NCBI GenBank assembly: GCA_030549775.1
Contig: CM060173.1
Coordinates: forward strand, 27,346,032-27,410,031
DNA from: Tamarix chinensis
Taxonomy: Eukaryota > Streptophyta > Magnoliopsida > Caryophyllales > Tamaricaceae
Direction: 5' to 3'
DNA: 64,000 nt
Positions 47,328 to 60,936 of this stretch are shown one piece after another (position 1 is the stretch's first letter; each line of letters starts with the position of its first letter). The translations under genes were made by a program, and so were the position numbers. The notes beneath the pieces were generated by a model. It saw nothing but the letters and a program-made list of their open reading frames with translations, searched no databases and was not told where the DNA came from.

Positions 47328-48036
47328 ATGAACCAAATGAATATCCTAACAAAAGAACAAAAGTTAGTCTTAGACATTATTCAACATATTCCTGACCCTT
47401 TAAAAAAGGATTGTTTAGAAAAATTAATGGAATCCGTGGAACAAAATGAACAGAAACCTTCAATATCAAAGATTCCAACAAAACCAACAAACACATATGA
47501 CTTAACGTCGATTCTTAAGAGACAACAAAAATCAAAAAATACAATTCCTACAACTTCTGAATTGCAACATGAAATTAAAGAAGTTAAAAAGGGATTAAAA
47601 GCATTACAACAAAAACAAGAAACTGATGGCCAAATCATTCAAATGTTACTATCAAAACAATCACAAAATACATCTCCAGAACCCAGTGAACCTGAGATAT
47701 CTAAAGATGAACGAATCCAAAACACATTATTCCGAGAATATTTTCTTAATGTATTAAAAGAAATAACTTCTAGGAAATATATCATTAATATAACCCTCAA
47801 ATTGTCTGATGATTTATGAATAAATACAGTCTCACTATTTGATACCGGTGCTGACTTAAATTACATGAAAGATGGAATCATACCTAAAAGATTCCTTTCC
47901 AAAACAAATGAGAAACTGTGTCCACCAAATAGCTCCAGACTCAAAATAAATCACAAATGCGAAGCAAGCATAATTTGCAATAACCTCCAAATCAAATCAA
48001 CCTATTTAATCACACAGACATAAGCCATAGAATTAT
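47328..48036 (+). pseudogene. Pararetrovirus coiled-coil spacer and protease remnant, copy 2
   Basis: Open for 163 codons from 47328 to the TGA at 47817, unlike copy 1, which lost one base. The protease motif DTGA follows at 47841-47852 in the continuing frame. Confidence 0.72.
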
Positions 48037-48295
48037 TCTAGGCACCCCTTTCATCAATTTGATCACCCCCTACAAGGTAAATCTAATGGGGATTTCATTT
48101 AAATCAAAAGGAATCAAAAACACCCTTTCATTCCTTGAAATACCCAGAACTAGTAACCTTAATTTGTTAAAAGCAAATTTGATTTATAAAAATTAAATTA
48201 ATCTCCTTATTCAAGGAAAACAAAATGATTCAAACATGTTAAAACAAAACATATCCTTAACTAGGATTCAAATCCAATTAGAAACAAAATTTATA

Positions 48296-48997
48296 AAAGA
48301 AAAAAAATGATCAAATCAGAAAACAAATTGAAACCAAAATATGTGCGGACCTTCCAAATGTATTTTAGTCTAGAAAAAACCATATGGTAGACCTTCTTTA
48401 TAAGGACAAATTTAATGAAAAATATATAAACAAAGGCTAGACCAATCCAAATGAATTATGAATTAATTGAACACTATAAGAAGGAAATCTAGGATCTAGA
48501 ATCAAAATGTTTAATTTCAAAATATAGATCACCTTGGTCATATGCAGCATTTTACGTTAATAAAAATTCAGAAATTGAACGTGGTATATCACAATTAGTT
48601 ATCAATTACAAACCTCTAAATGTTGCTTTAAAATGGATAAGATATCCAATTCCAAACAAAAAAGACCTTTTACAAAGATTATATTTGGCATTGATATTTT
48701 CAAAAGTTGATTTAAAATCAGGATTTTGGTAAATTCAAATTAATCCAAAAGATCGATATAAAACTGCCTTTACTGTACTATTTGGTGAATATGAATGGAA
48801 TGTAATGCCATTTGGTCTAAAAAATGCCCCTTCTGAATTTCAAAAAATTATGAACAATATTTTTTATCCTTATACAAATTTCTATATTGTTTATATAGAC
48901 GGCGTATTAGTCTATTCAAATAGTTTAGATTAGCATTTTAGACATCTTAGGACTTTTCTAAGTGTCACCAAACATAATGGGTTATTAGATCAGACGT
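48296..48997 (+). pseudogene. Pararetrovirus reverse-transcriptase remnant, copy 2
   Basis: Same conserved blocks, same stop after VDLKSGFW (48730), same YIDG in place of YIDD and same loss of RNase H as copy 1. Confidence 0.88.
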
Positions 48998-49011
48998 TAT
49001 ACCAAAGATAC

Positions 49012-49500
49012 AAGGACCTGTAATTCCTAGGACGAGATTAAAGGTATGGTTTATCAGGGTTTGCTCAAGTATTTTGTTGTGGACTTGTTTGGTTCAACTT
49101 GTAGCCGTTGGTAAATTGTGGCATCCAACTTTCATTGTTGGGTTTTCGAATAAGATTTCAAGGGTTTCTCAGCTTCCGGCGGTTCCTTCTTCTCCTCATC
49201 CTCCCCCGTCACCACCACCTCTTCCTCCTCCAAGTGAGTAGTTTTTCCCCCTTTATTCTAGTGAGTAGTTAATTTGTGAATTAATTTACGGTGGCGGTTC
49301 TGTTGGTTCTTGGTTTTACTGATATTAATTGGAAGAATGTGGCATCTATTTATTATAATCTCAGATTCACTGGTAATTTTGTTTCTGTATTTTAGTCCTT
49401 TGAATTTTTATGGAGATGCACTAAAGCTGTGATCTTGCATTCTTTTAGAGTTGATGGAAGAAGTTGTAACTTCTATGTATCATTTAGAGCAGTAATCTCG
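49012..49500 (+). other. Exon-like segment with splice-donor motif, copy 2
   Basis: Counterpart of 38986-39470; it has one extra C in the C-run near 49203, so the plus-strand open frame of copy 1 is not preserved. Confidence 0.38.
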
Positions 49501-49915
49501 GTTAGGTCATGCTACGTGACATACGTAAGTTATGTAAATTAAATTGGTACCGCTTTCAAATTCAATATCAGGCTACTACCATAGTAATAAATGTAAGGAA
49601 ATAAAAGACATGAACGTATTATATATCAGATACAGACTACAATGACCTCCGATGTCTTCTTATTAAGCTCCCGTACCCAATAAATATCTTTATAATTATA
49701 TAGTTAAAATAATAAAAATACTAAACATCATCAAAAGCTTTGTTTTGAGTTTTGACCCCACTATAACTGCCACGTTTAATACACCGCTATAACTCCCACG
49801 TTTAATGCGTAAAAGCTCACAAATTTATTTATAATTTTTTTTAAATGGTTTGGCTATTATTTAAAGAATTAAACTATGATTATTAAACTACAAAGTTGTA
49901 TGTGTGTGTGTATAT

Positions 49916-49946
<31 letters not shown>

Positions 49947-51147
49947 GTTGCAACAATTAGCGTACAATCTTGAAGGGAATCGGAACAGATTAGATGGAAT
50001 AGGACCGACCGGCCGGGAAAGTTTTGAGTCTGAAGCTCTCGTAACTGTTTTCAAACTAATCAGAGAGTTCGGCAGAGGTCGGGCTTTGAGTTTTCAACGT
50101 AAATTCTCCTCCTCACGATATCAAATCATATATCGTCCGTCAATTCATTCGCATGCGACGTAAGATTCCTTATGTTATTCCCTTTCCGTCTTCTTCTATT
50201 TGTCTTGTATTAATTCAATGGATAAGCTCCTCTCTACGATCCCCTGGAGTCAAGTCATTCCCCCCTCCCGTCTTTTCCACCGTATTCCCTATATATGTCA
50301 CACATACGAGGCTATCTAATGTTTCTGCTGATGATATAAGTTGTCGTTCGTACTTACAATCGCCCATCTTTACTATTAGTATTTTCACAAACACATACAC
50401 ATACATACATACAGAGCATTTTGCTTTCAACGGTGATGTATCGTTGAAAACAACATTTTACTATTACATGTTGGTTTGATGTGAGGTTATACACACTTCT
50501 AGGCCTTTCTGGATCTTCACCGAGGTGGAGTTCAGACCGGGTTGGTGGCGGTTGTTGATTGTAATAGTACGGAATTGTAGTTTTTGCACACATAATTAAA
50601 TATTTGCGGTGTTTGTAATTAATAAGACACTAGGTATTTGTATATTTTATTTTCTTCTTTATTAGTGAGATTTTTGGGTCATTCTCCTCAATTTATTTTC
50701 GCAAATTATAAAATCTTGTTTAGATTATGATAATAATAATAATAGTAACAACGATTTAAAATTAATAACAATTATTATAATAATAACAATATAATACTCA
50801 CAATAGTAGTAGTTGTAGTCCAAATTTAAATTATGACACTGATAGTAATAAAATAATAATAATAATAAAATAATAATAATAATAATAATAATAACAACAA
50901 CAACACAACAACAACAACAGCAACACGTTGAATTTTTCAGATAAGCTCTCTCATCAAAAAATGGGTTCCACGCACGGTTTAAATTTAAGAATTTGCTAAG
51001 TTGGATCTAAGCTGTTTATAATATGTTTAATAAATATTTCATCTAGAGTTAATGTATACCGGTGTAAACTATAGGTCTAGCGACTAGTGAGTATTTGTGA
51101 TCAGATCGCATTCTAGATAACATTACTTTCAACCTTTATATGTAATA

Positions 51148-52637
51148 TATTATATATATATGTTGTGTGTGTGTGTGGTGTGTGTGTTTCTTGTATATTT
51201 TAATTACACACTTGTTGATATAATGGTCTTATCTGGCTATGTGACCTTAAGTGAATATATATGATTTATATAATTAGGCTCCATGGATGATATTCTATTT
51301 TATTATGAATTTAATATAAATATGGGTGCCTAATGGATTTCATGTAAATATTGTAATTTTATAGTTTTGTTATTTATTTAAAGCTGGTTATAAAGAGTTG
51401 ATTTTATAAAAGTGTTCCTTTATTATGCATATATCACAAGGCCGTATCTTTTATGAATAAATTAAGTTGTGTTATTTATGTTAGCATATAATTGGACCCT
51501 AAGAAACTTTGGCAATTATTTATTATTTATTTAAAGTACCGGTTGGATAATTATTCTATTATGTTCTATTCTAGTTGGTGAATTGAGCGGTGATTCCAAG
51601 TGGGTATATTTCTATTTAATTTGGAAAGTTATCTATTATGAAAAGTGGATAAAGCAAAATTAATATGGTGGATTGTGTGACTTCACCTAATAAAAATACA
51701 ATAACTTAAAGTAAAACATAAAGTGGGCTTTGGATCCTTCAGAGTTGGCCTCCTGAAGTTGGGGATTAGCAATAGCCTTTCCTTCAATTGCATTAATATG
51801 GAAATGATGTGATCCTTTCTAAATTGAATATGGAGTCTTTGAAACTAGATATCACCATTTCATATGACCTCTCTAACTTCATGTCAATTTTTAGGTTGAT
51901 CTATTAAAGAATAAATTTAGCTTTGATGATATTCTTAACTACAAGGACGAGCAAGACTTGGATGCAACATTAATAAGGTATTTTGAATTATCAGAACTTT
52001 TTTTTTGTTTTATATAACATTTATAAAAAGAGGTTGATGGCTGGATTTAGGAAATCAAAGCTCTTTTATGGTTTAGATCATCTTTGGAGTAACCTTAGCT
52101 TCCTCTATTCTCAATCCTACATCATATACACATATATATAATTACAATTTTTTTGGACCACTTCTGGATACAACATATGGATTCATGGCAACAAGCCTAG
52201 CAGACCTAAACAATAACAACACAATGACTATAGGGAATAAAGATGAGAAAACCCACCAAAACCCAAATGGCATTTAATTCATAAAGTGGAGTATTACATA
52301 TTAGCTACAATCAAATGTGCTACAAATCCGATGTTTACTTAGCAATCAAATCTCTATAACCTCATACATTTACTAAAAGCTCATGAAATAATAACGAGAT
52401 TGAGGTCTCAATTGCATCCCAATCTAAAGTCTACGTAATGACTTCAAAGGACCGTGTACAATATCGAGAATGTTATCTAGAAAATAAGGATGGTTAGGTC
52501 ACAATTTCACTGGGGTATAAATGTCTAGAATTTCCATAGTCTTATAGGAGATGAGTTTAACTTCATGATGCTTACAGGGATTTGCAAATGAAAGAATAAA
52601 GTTATGAAAAATTTCCTCATAATATTGAATGCCATCA
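51148..52637. other. Extra ~1.49 kb present only in block A copy 3
   Basis: In copies 1 and 2, a short TA run is directly followed by TGACCCGAAAGAAGCC. Here the TA run passes into a TG-rich tract, then about 1.4 kb of unrelated sequence, then TGACCCGAAAGAAGCC. I find no terminal inverted repeat, LTR or known protein in it. It may be an insertion here or a shared deletion in the other copies. Confidence 0.75.
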
Positions 52638-54079
52638 TATGACCCGAAAGAAGCCATATAATGATCTTGTTTCTCTTTAAGCTCATTTATTTAACTTTGT
52701 AGCCTAGATATCTTATTTTGCACTATAAAGGAAACGTTTAATTAGGCATAAATAAAAAAGAAAGTTGATGTGAACTCAGAAGGTATGAAACTTAACTTGA
52801 TTAATGGTTCCACATAAATCTACTTGTATGTAAGATCTTAGCTCCTTATCATCATCTTTAGTAATTCCCTATCATGGAACCAATAAAATCATGTATTTGA
52901 ATTCAAATAAAAAAAGAGAGAATGTTTTGGCATAGTGATCCTTTTTAGTTCAAATCAACACATAGAATCAAGATGTTCCATTAGCAACATAATATTGGAT
53001 TTGAATATGATAAATGAAAATTTTTGGTCTAGTTATAATACAAATAATGATAACAAAACCAATTCATTAATTATGTACAAACAATCTACCTAAGTCGTTG
53101 ATTAGGATCAAGGACTATCCCAATAACTAAAAGGGAAAATTAATAACCTCCAAGTATCATAATTGACTGCTAGTATACTCCATTGAGTGGCATTAACCAA
53201 CTTACAAGCTCGTTCCAAGCAAATGAGATTTAATAACGTTCTTAGTGATAACAATGGAACAAAGAAAAAGTAGATAAAAAACCCATCGCGTAGACCACAC
53301 TGTTTATTTTCATGAAAATTAATTTATAGTATCCATATTTAGGTGTGCAAGGACTAGTTCGACACAAATAAAAAAAATAAGTATTAGATGAAGCAAACAA
53401 ATAATATGGTTGACCCACACATGTTACCTAATAAATTATCTTCAATCCATCCCTAATGGTTCATTTTAGTTACCACTTTAATTACCTAACCACATTTCAT
53501 GCTATATTAGATTGGTATATACTATAGTCATGAGAACAAACTCAAGGACTATCACATAATAAACCATAATTCATTTTCATGAACCCTTAATCCCCTACGG
53601 TTCACTACTAGCTAATTCCCATTTTCTTTCATTTTTGTCATGATTACTTGATGCCTGACATAATATCTAAATCGCAACATTCCACTCCCACCCATTTTCC
53701 CCCTTAATCACTCCAACACAATTAACCATATTTTTTCCATTTGGCATTAGTTTCTAGAAAACATCCACCTATGTTTTAGTCACTTCTAATTCTCCCCATT
53801 GAATCTTAGTTACAAAACTAAGGTCAAAAATTACTTATAAATCCAAACATAATCCATAGACGACTACCAAATGTAATTAAATATCATATTGATGGAAGGA
53901 CAGAAGAGCTAATATGTCATTTTTTACCCTAATATATTTGTGACACCATTGGTTTATAATTTTAAAATAAATTATTGTTAATTTACATTATTAAAAAATC
54001 CAGATATTTTTTTTATTTTTTTCTCTATAAATAGATACGCATATTACTATAAATAATTATGATACGATATCTATATTTT

Positions 54080-54630
54080 TATGATTATATTCCATTGTTA
54101 TATGTGATGAACTCAATTATTATTGTGATAAACATAATCTTTATATGTGACAAACATACTCATGATATGTGATTGAATCTAATCATTATATATTATAAAC
54201 TTATACCTTATATGTTATGAATTTAATCATTATATATGATAAATCTACATGTTCTATATCATGAAACTAGGTTAAGCATGTTCATAATAAGGATTATAAA
54301 TATATTTTTGAAAAATAACAATATGTTTATCATGAAGCTATACATTATTTATTGTGAATCTAATTTTTATATATTATGAATCTATATGTTATAAACATAT
54401 AAAACATATGTTATGAACCTAGGTGTTCTATGTTATAAACATAAATTTACATAGATAACGAACACAATTGTTATATATAATGAACCTCATTGTAATGTAT
54501 AATGAATCAAATCATTATATATTATGAACTTGACTGTTATATATCATGAACCAATATATTTTATATTATGAACCTAAATATTGTATGTTATAAACCTAAT
54601 TGTTATATATGATGATTAATTATTATTAAT
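54080..54630. repeat. Degenerate AT-rich minisatellite, block A copy 3
   Basis: Counterpart of 3095-3650. The stretch just before it (54040-54090) is locally rearranged relative to copy 1. Confidence 0.68.
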
Positions 54631-54803
54631 ATTATTATTGTAAATATCGAAGACTATTATTAATTATGAGAAATATATTTTTATATACTAATATTAATAA
54701 CATTAATTATTAATATTATATTTTTATATTAATATTAATATCAATTATTAATGTCAATTTATAATATGAATAATAATTACTCTTGTTATAATTAATATGG
54801 AGA

Positions 54804-54838
<35 letters not shown>

Positions 54839-55922
54839 TTATTAATTATTCATAATATCATTTTCAACAACGTTGATAATAATTAATATCAATTCTTATT
54901 GTTAATATTAATTATCATTATGCATATAAATAATAATTATAATTATTTACTAGCATCAATTTTATTAATTCTTAATAATATATTATAGTATGAAAAACAA
55001 AAACAAACAATAATTAATTACTAATGCTAATTATTGTTGTCAATTAATATATGTTATTAAAATTAAATCTATAAAAAAAAAGTATTATAAAAATATAGTT
55101 TATAAAAGTAAAAAATATCTAAAAGTATCAATATACTTCAAATCATTTCATATGAGATATGTTATCAAACACAATTATTATGTAAGATATAAATAAAATA
55201 TGTCAGCCAAATATTAGTATTAGTTTAGATATATCAAGTTTAAGATGGCAAAACAAATAGGAACTTATAGTACTTGTTTAAAAAAATGTGCAATAAAACA
55301 ATCAATGCATTACACTATAAGAAATTAGTTCTTTAGCAAAAAATAGATTTGGTTGCTAACACTACAAAATATATGACTTATACCAACAGGGTCTTATCTG
55401 TTGGTAAAAGCTATTTTTCTGTTGGCAAAAGCTTTTACCAACAGTTTTTTTTTGTGACAAAACTGTGGGTAAAAACTCTGTGCTTAAAAGTTTTATCCAC
55501 AGATATGTATCATCTGTTGGGAATAATTGATAATGCCCACAGATATTTATCTATTAGTAAAACTTATGCCCACACTTATATCTGTAAGTAAAAGTATTAA
55601 CCACAAAATAATATCTGTGACTAAAAGTATTACCCAAAAATAATATCTGTAACTAAAACTATTATCCACAAAATAATATTTGTGACTAGAAGTATTAGGC
55701 ACAAAATTATATCTGTGATAAAAAGAATTAACCACACAATCATATCTGTATATAAAAGTATTAAACACAATATTATATCTGTTATTAAAACTTATTGCCA
55801 ACATATATATATTTACAAAAATATCCGTAACATTTTCATTCTCATTCCTCTCTTGTTAAAGAGAATGGGGAATACAAAAATATTGACTACCGTTCAGCCA
55901 CATCTAGTACTGTTCTACATAA

Positions 55923-56300
55923 CTAAGATAAAACAACCATTATATCCGATGCCCTGAGAGCTATGTAGTTTGATCCATCAGGGCCCTTGAAATCATTCCC
56001 AGCATATTTGGAATACAAGACAGTGAATTCCCTGGCGACATAGACAAAGGTTTTCTCTTTCCTTCCTCATCCAGAGGTCCAGGTCCCACAACAATTATCT
56101 GTGTTTCATCCAACAAATCAAAATGCAGATGAAAGTTTCAGATGTCAGATCGGCTCAGTATGAAGTAGAATACATAATGATAATGGTAGAAACATTGATA
56201 CAACTTTTATTTGTTAAACTTACAGCTCCAACTGAAGGTTTCTCCTTGGTCGGGTCTGTCAACAACAAACCTCCAACAGTTTTTCCTCAGCCTCAGCAAC
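55923..56300 (-). pseudogene. CPN20: Captured CPN20 fragment, last two exons, copy 2
   Basis: Counterpart of 4940-5317 with the same splice sites, frameshifts and TAG stop (exons 56300-56224 and 56098-55923, minus strand). Shared frameshifts show that decay preceded the block duplication. Confidence 0.86.
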
Positions 56301-57444
56301 CTAAATTTTTGCCCCGATATTTTTAGGAGAGTTAACTCTATCCATAATCATGCAAGAACGACATAGGAAACACTTTCTGGAATGGATCACTATAAAAGCT
56401 TCCAAGCTACTAATAGCAAAGTGATATGGCATTCACCCCAATGGATGTTAAGGTAGTTGGATTCACAGGGCAGATATAAAACTAAGAATCAAACTAGCAT
56501 GGTTCCCAAGGATTTAGCCATAAATTAAGGTGTGATTGACTTTAAGAACAATAAATTCAAATTAGCCCGTAACTACAGCAAAGCATGTCTGAGTTTATCT
56601 GCAAGAAATGATATAGTAGTATTGGTTGACCAACTAATCGATGAAAAAGTGAGGATACAATGCAAATGGCCATAAAAGACTTAGGATAGATATGACACTG
56701 GCAATGCAGGAAACAATAGATAGAAAGGTCAAACAAATTCAATTTTAGGACATTCCAACAATAAACTATACTAATGATAATTTACATAATTTTATTTGAA
56801 AGTTAGGGTTTTAGGACAAAAATCATAAAAGAGGTCAAATTTTATTAATTTATTTAAATTGAATGTTTACAAATGTAATAAGACCTATTTTATAACATAT
56901 TATATACTCAATTGATTAAAAAAATAAAGAAAATATCTAATTTAATATAATTAGCGTTTTTGAGCCCGTAGTTTAAATTCGGTCAAATCTTGCCAAAATA
57001 TTTAAATTGACTGTTCGGAAATGAAATTAAACATATTCTATTACAAAATGTATAATCAATTTAATAAAATAACTCCAATATACAATTTAATTTAAATCCG
57101 CATGGATTTGACCTAAAAATTAAATTCCGAATAATTTCGCACAATTTTCTCAAATTGCCAATTCCAATATGAAACTAAATATATTTTAAAGTATAACACG
57201 TAATCAAATTATCCCAAATAGCTTAATCGATCCAATCCAATATATCCGGACATAACCGGGTCAATAATCACAAACTCCAGAAATCAACATATATCACATA
57301 ATTGGCATATCCAATGCATTCATACAATACATATATACTTAATTAAATAACTAATTTAGCTTAATTAAATCCCATTCTTTCAAAATTAATCAAAAAAAAT
57401 TAGGGTTTTAGGAATTTATACCGAACGAAATCAGTCAAATCAAT

Positions 57445-57850
57445 GCAGGTAAATGGCGGTGGAGCTTCGTCGGTGGGAGAGGAGCAGCCGCCGGTGGCTG
57501 ACCGACGCTGGAGCTGTTAGGCTGGTGGCGCACCGCTACTGCCTTCTTCCCTTGCTGCTGCGCCACAACTGCCCTTCCACATTGTTGTTTCGCTGCTGCT
57601 GCTCCCCTGATGCTGCCGCGTGTGCGACGACCAGGAATTGTGGCGGCAAGGTCGAGCGAAGCGAGATAGTGTGCGACCACCGATGCCATCCACGGACGAA
57701 GTCGGGGTGGGATCTACAGGCAGCGAATGACAGAGGGTTCGGGGAGGCATAAGGTTCAGACAGAAATAAATCGTGGGATGTGGAGGCATAGGAAACTTAG
57801 GGAACGAAATAAGACGCGGGGTAGTTTGCGTCGAAATAAGACGCAAGTTA
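57445..57850. other. GC-rich gene-like segment, copy 2
   Basis: Counterpart of 6464-6870. A 2-base insertion near 57618 and substitutions alter all long frames relative to copy 1, which speaks against a functional coding sequence. Confidence 0.5.
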
Positions 57851-60275
57851 GGGCCAATTTTTTTTTGTTTTTCAAATATTGAAAAGAATTTATGGAGATA
57901 ATATAATTTTAAATAGATTAAATTTAATCTAAAAATAAATACTATACATCTAAAAATATTTTTGAAAATTTTTATCTACAAATTATTTAACAAAAAATCA
58001 TTTCAAACGGATTCGAAAGCCTAAAATTAATATAAGAGGTATATAAAGAATTTTAAAAATATTTTTGAAAAAATTTACCAATGAGTGTAAATATCTGTAT
58101 TATTTTTTTAAGTTGTGAAAGTCTTTAATTCAATATTTTTTTAAGATCTTATCGACCTCATAAAAATAAATAAATTCAAAGATAAAAATATTTACTACAG
58201 ATAAAGATATTAAAAGGCTCTATAATAGATGACATTAAAGATAATATTTCAAATACATTAGAGAAATATTCTTATAATAGTTTAAACAACTAAAAATAAT
58301 TTAACATATTTTTAGAAAAGCCATCTATAAGCCCTAAAAAAATAATTTTATTAATAACAATTAATTATTATAATATTGACTATAATAATTATAAATGTTT
58401 TCTTAAAAATAATATAATTAATTTTACTACTACTAACAATAATATTATTAATTATCTAATAATATTATTAAATAATAAGTTTAAATAATAATTAATATTA
58501 TTTAAAAATATTTCATATAAAATTAATATTTCATAATGTATTATTAAGATAATATTAATTATAATTTATAATAAAAAAATAATTATTATTAACAATAATT
58601 AATAATCAGAAATAAATACAAATATTAATCATAATTTCCAACAATTAGTAATAATAATTTTTTTATTAAAATAATAATAATAATAATAATAATGTCCTAA
58701 AATAATTATTCTTATTAGTAATAATTTATAATAATTATATTAATAAGAATAATATGAATCATTATTTTAAATAAATTAATAATAGTATCTAATAATTATA
58801 ATATATTATTAATAATATGAATGATTATTGATAATATTTATTATTGTTAAGATAATATAGATTTGAATGATAATTGGTGGTATTTAATAATAAATTAATT
58901 TAATAGTAAGTGGTAGTAGATATAATATATATTATTTCATTATAATTGTTAAAAGACACCATTATGAACAATAAATATTAATATAAAAAATTAGAAATAA
59001 AATAATAATTAATAATAATATATGTAAACTATTATTTCTAAAAATGACTAATGACTTAATTATTATTATTATTAGAATTATTATTATATTAAAAAGAATA
59101 TAATTAATCGTTATTAAAATTAAATAAAAACAAATATCATTGTTGAATTTCATAAACACTAATACCAACAGATATAAAAGTGGGTATTAGTTCTGTTGGT
59201 ATAATGCTACTAATAACCACAGATATAAGTGATGCTAAAATATCTGTTGGCATAACATATTATTACTAACAGATAACAAATTTCTGTTAGAAAAACTATA
59301 TTATTGCTCACAAGAAAATTATCTGTTGGTATTAGTTGCTTTTACCAACAGAAAAAGTATCTATGACTAAGTTTCTGTTGGCAAAAGTCAATTATTTTGT
59401 AGTGTAATGGCCAAAATTTAATCATTAATGACAGTAGCAACTAAAATTATATGTGGCCGCAACTGATCCTCTAGCATAGTCTTCCCTAAATTATTTTAGG
59501 ATAAATTAAATATTTTTTTATTGCCAAACCAATAATAATATATAATTTTAATTTTTAACAATGAAGAAAATATAATACCATAGATAATATTAGCATATAT
59601 AAATAAAAAATTATTATATGCACCTATCGCTGTCAAATTTTTTGTCACTCTATCATTTACCACGACTTTATCCATACATTATTATCTAATATATTTTTTG
59701 TCCCATAAACCATTTATGACAATTCATTTATCTATTTTAAACATTAGCAATCAAATTCGTAGGTAATAAATGACATAATTATATCATCAAAAACAGAATC
59801 GTCAATTGAACATTCTCAAACATTTTGTGTGGAGACACTACACACACAAAAAAAAAGCTTTACAAATAATTTTTTATAAAATGCATTTATGCTAAGTAAA
59901 TGTCCACCACTAAAAAATGCCACAACATTATGAACAACTTCTTGAAGCAAGGAGTGGAATAGGCGAGCCCTTAGTAGCCTCAGTTTTTTTTTTCATTTTT
60001 TGGTCTGCTATCACCACCACCTACTACCTTTAGTATCAGACTTAACATCGTGAAACAGAATTATGGGTGCATTCTATGATAAAAGGAAACAAAAAAAAAG
60101 TCACCATCAGTAGCGAAGAAATATAAAAATGAAGAAATCAATACATTGGCAATTGATCTGATAGTTTTGTACTTTGAAACACTCTCTCTTAGATTTTAAA
60201 CCATAATATAAGGATTGTGCAGTCAGAATCAGAGTAATTGCTATATATAACCAGGTATCACAATGATAGCAAAAA

Positions 60276-60936
60276 TATAATCTTTTGTGATAAGCCATCC
60301 TAGGAAGATCAGAATGTTTATCTTTATCGGTTGTATGCATATGTTCAAGTTGTCTCTCCTATCACAATTTTTAGACCTGGACTCAGCATCACCAATGGAA
60401 AGAGATGAGCTTCGTTTGTAGATTCATTGTAAGGAAGACAAAGTTAGACTCATATATCCATCATATCATGTTAATTTTTAACTTTTTAAGTTGGAAAATT
60501 TTGAATTCTAGGAAAATTATACCACACTGTCCTCACACTTCTCATCAAACTATAGTTGCCTAAAAGTGTCCAAATCTGAAACATGACAACACTTAATCCA
60601 TGATTTGAATATAATCACTCCAAGGGTCCCTGCTATGTCAAAAAACATATTTCAAGACCCTTTTCCCAAAAAGAGAATAATCAACACTCTTTACTCATTT
60701 AGGAAATGTGTTTAAGTTTGAAGAGTCCAAAAAAAATTTAAGTTTGTTATGATATAACAATAACTGCTGTTGATTCCTAGCGCATACATTTACATTCAAT
60801 ACAAAAGTTTTACTAATACTTAATGAAATAGAGTCCTCAACTAAGACAATAGAAGAGGAATTCATGTATTAAAAATAGGCATAGGTGTGTCCATATAATT
60901 ACCATGGATCTAAGTTTCAAACAACTAGTTAATCAC
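60276..60936 (+). repeat. Dispersed repeat, member 3
   Basis: Block-A copy-3 counterpart of 9310-9970; inverted relative to 26515-27160. Confidence 0.75.

Larger units (their letters stand above)
44418..49012 (+). mobile_element. Endogenous pararetrovirus, copy 2 (decayed)
   Basis: Same content, order and stops as 34390-38985, about 10.03 kb further on, and again directly after a TA-rich tract (44391-44417). Because the stops are shared, the two are duplicates of one decayed insertion rather than two infections. Confidence 0.9.
41926..49500. repeat. Duplicated block R, copy 2
   Basis: Repeats 31868-39470. From about 47100 to 49500 it is almost identical to copy 1; from 41926 to about 46900 it carries many one-base indels. 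Bases 41926-44390 hold no gene. Confidence 0.93.
55360..59404. mobile_element. Non-autonomous CACTA element 2, copy 2
   Basis: Same element as 4376-8438. Here the target duplication TAA is perfect (55357-55359 and 59405-59407). Interior parts: 33-bp tandem repeats at 55572-55798, CPN20 fragment at 55923-56300, GC-rich segment at 57445-57850, TAA run near 58668-58693 (shorter than in copy 1) and right subterminal repeats at 59160-59404. Confidence 0.88.
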
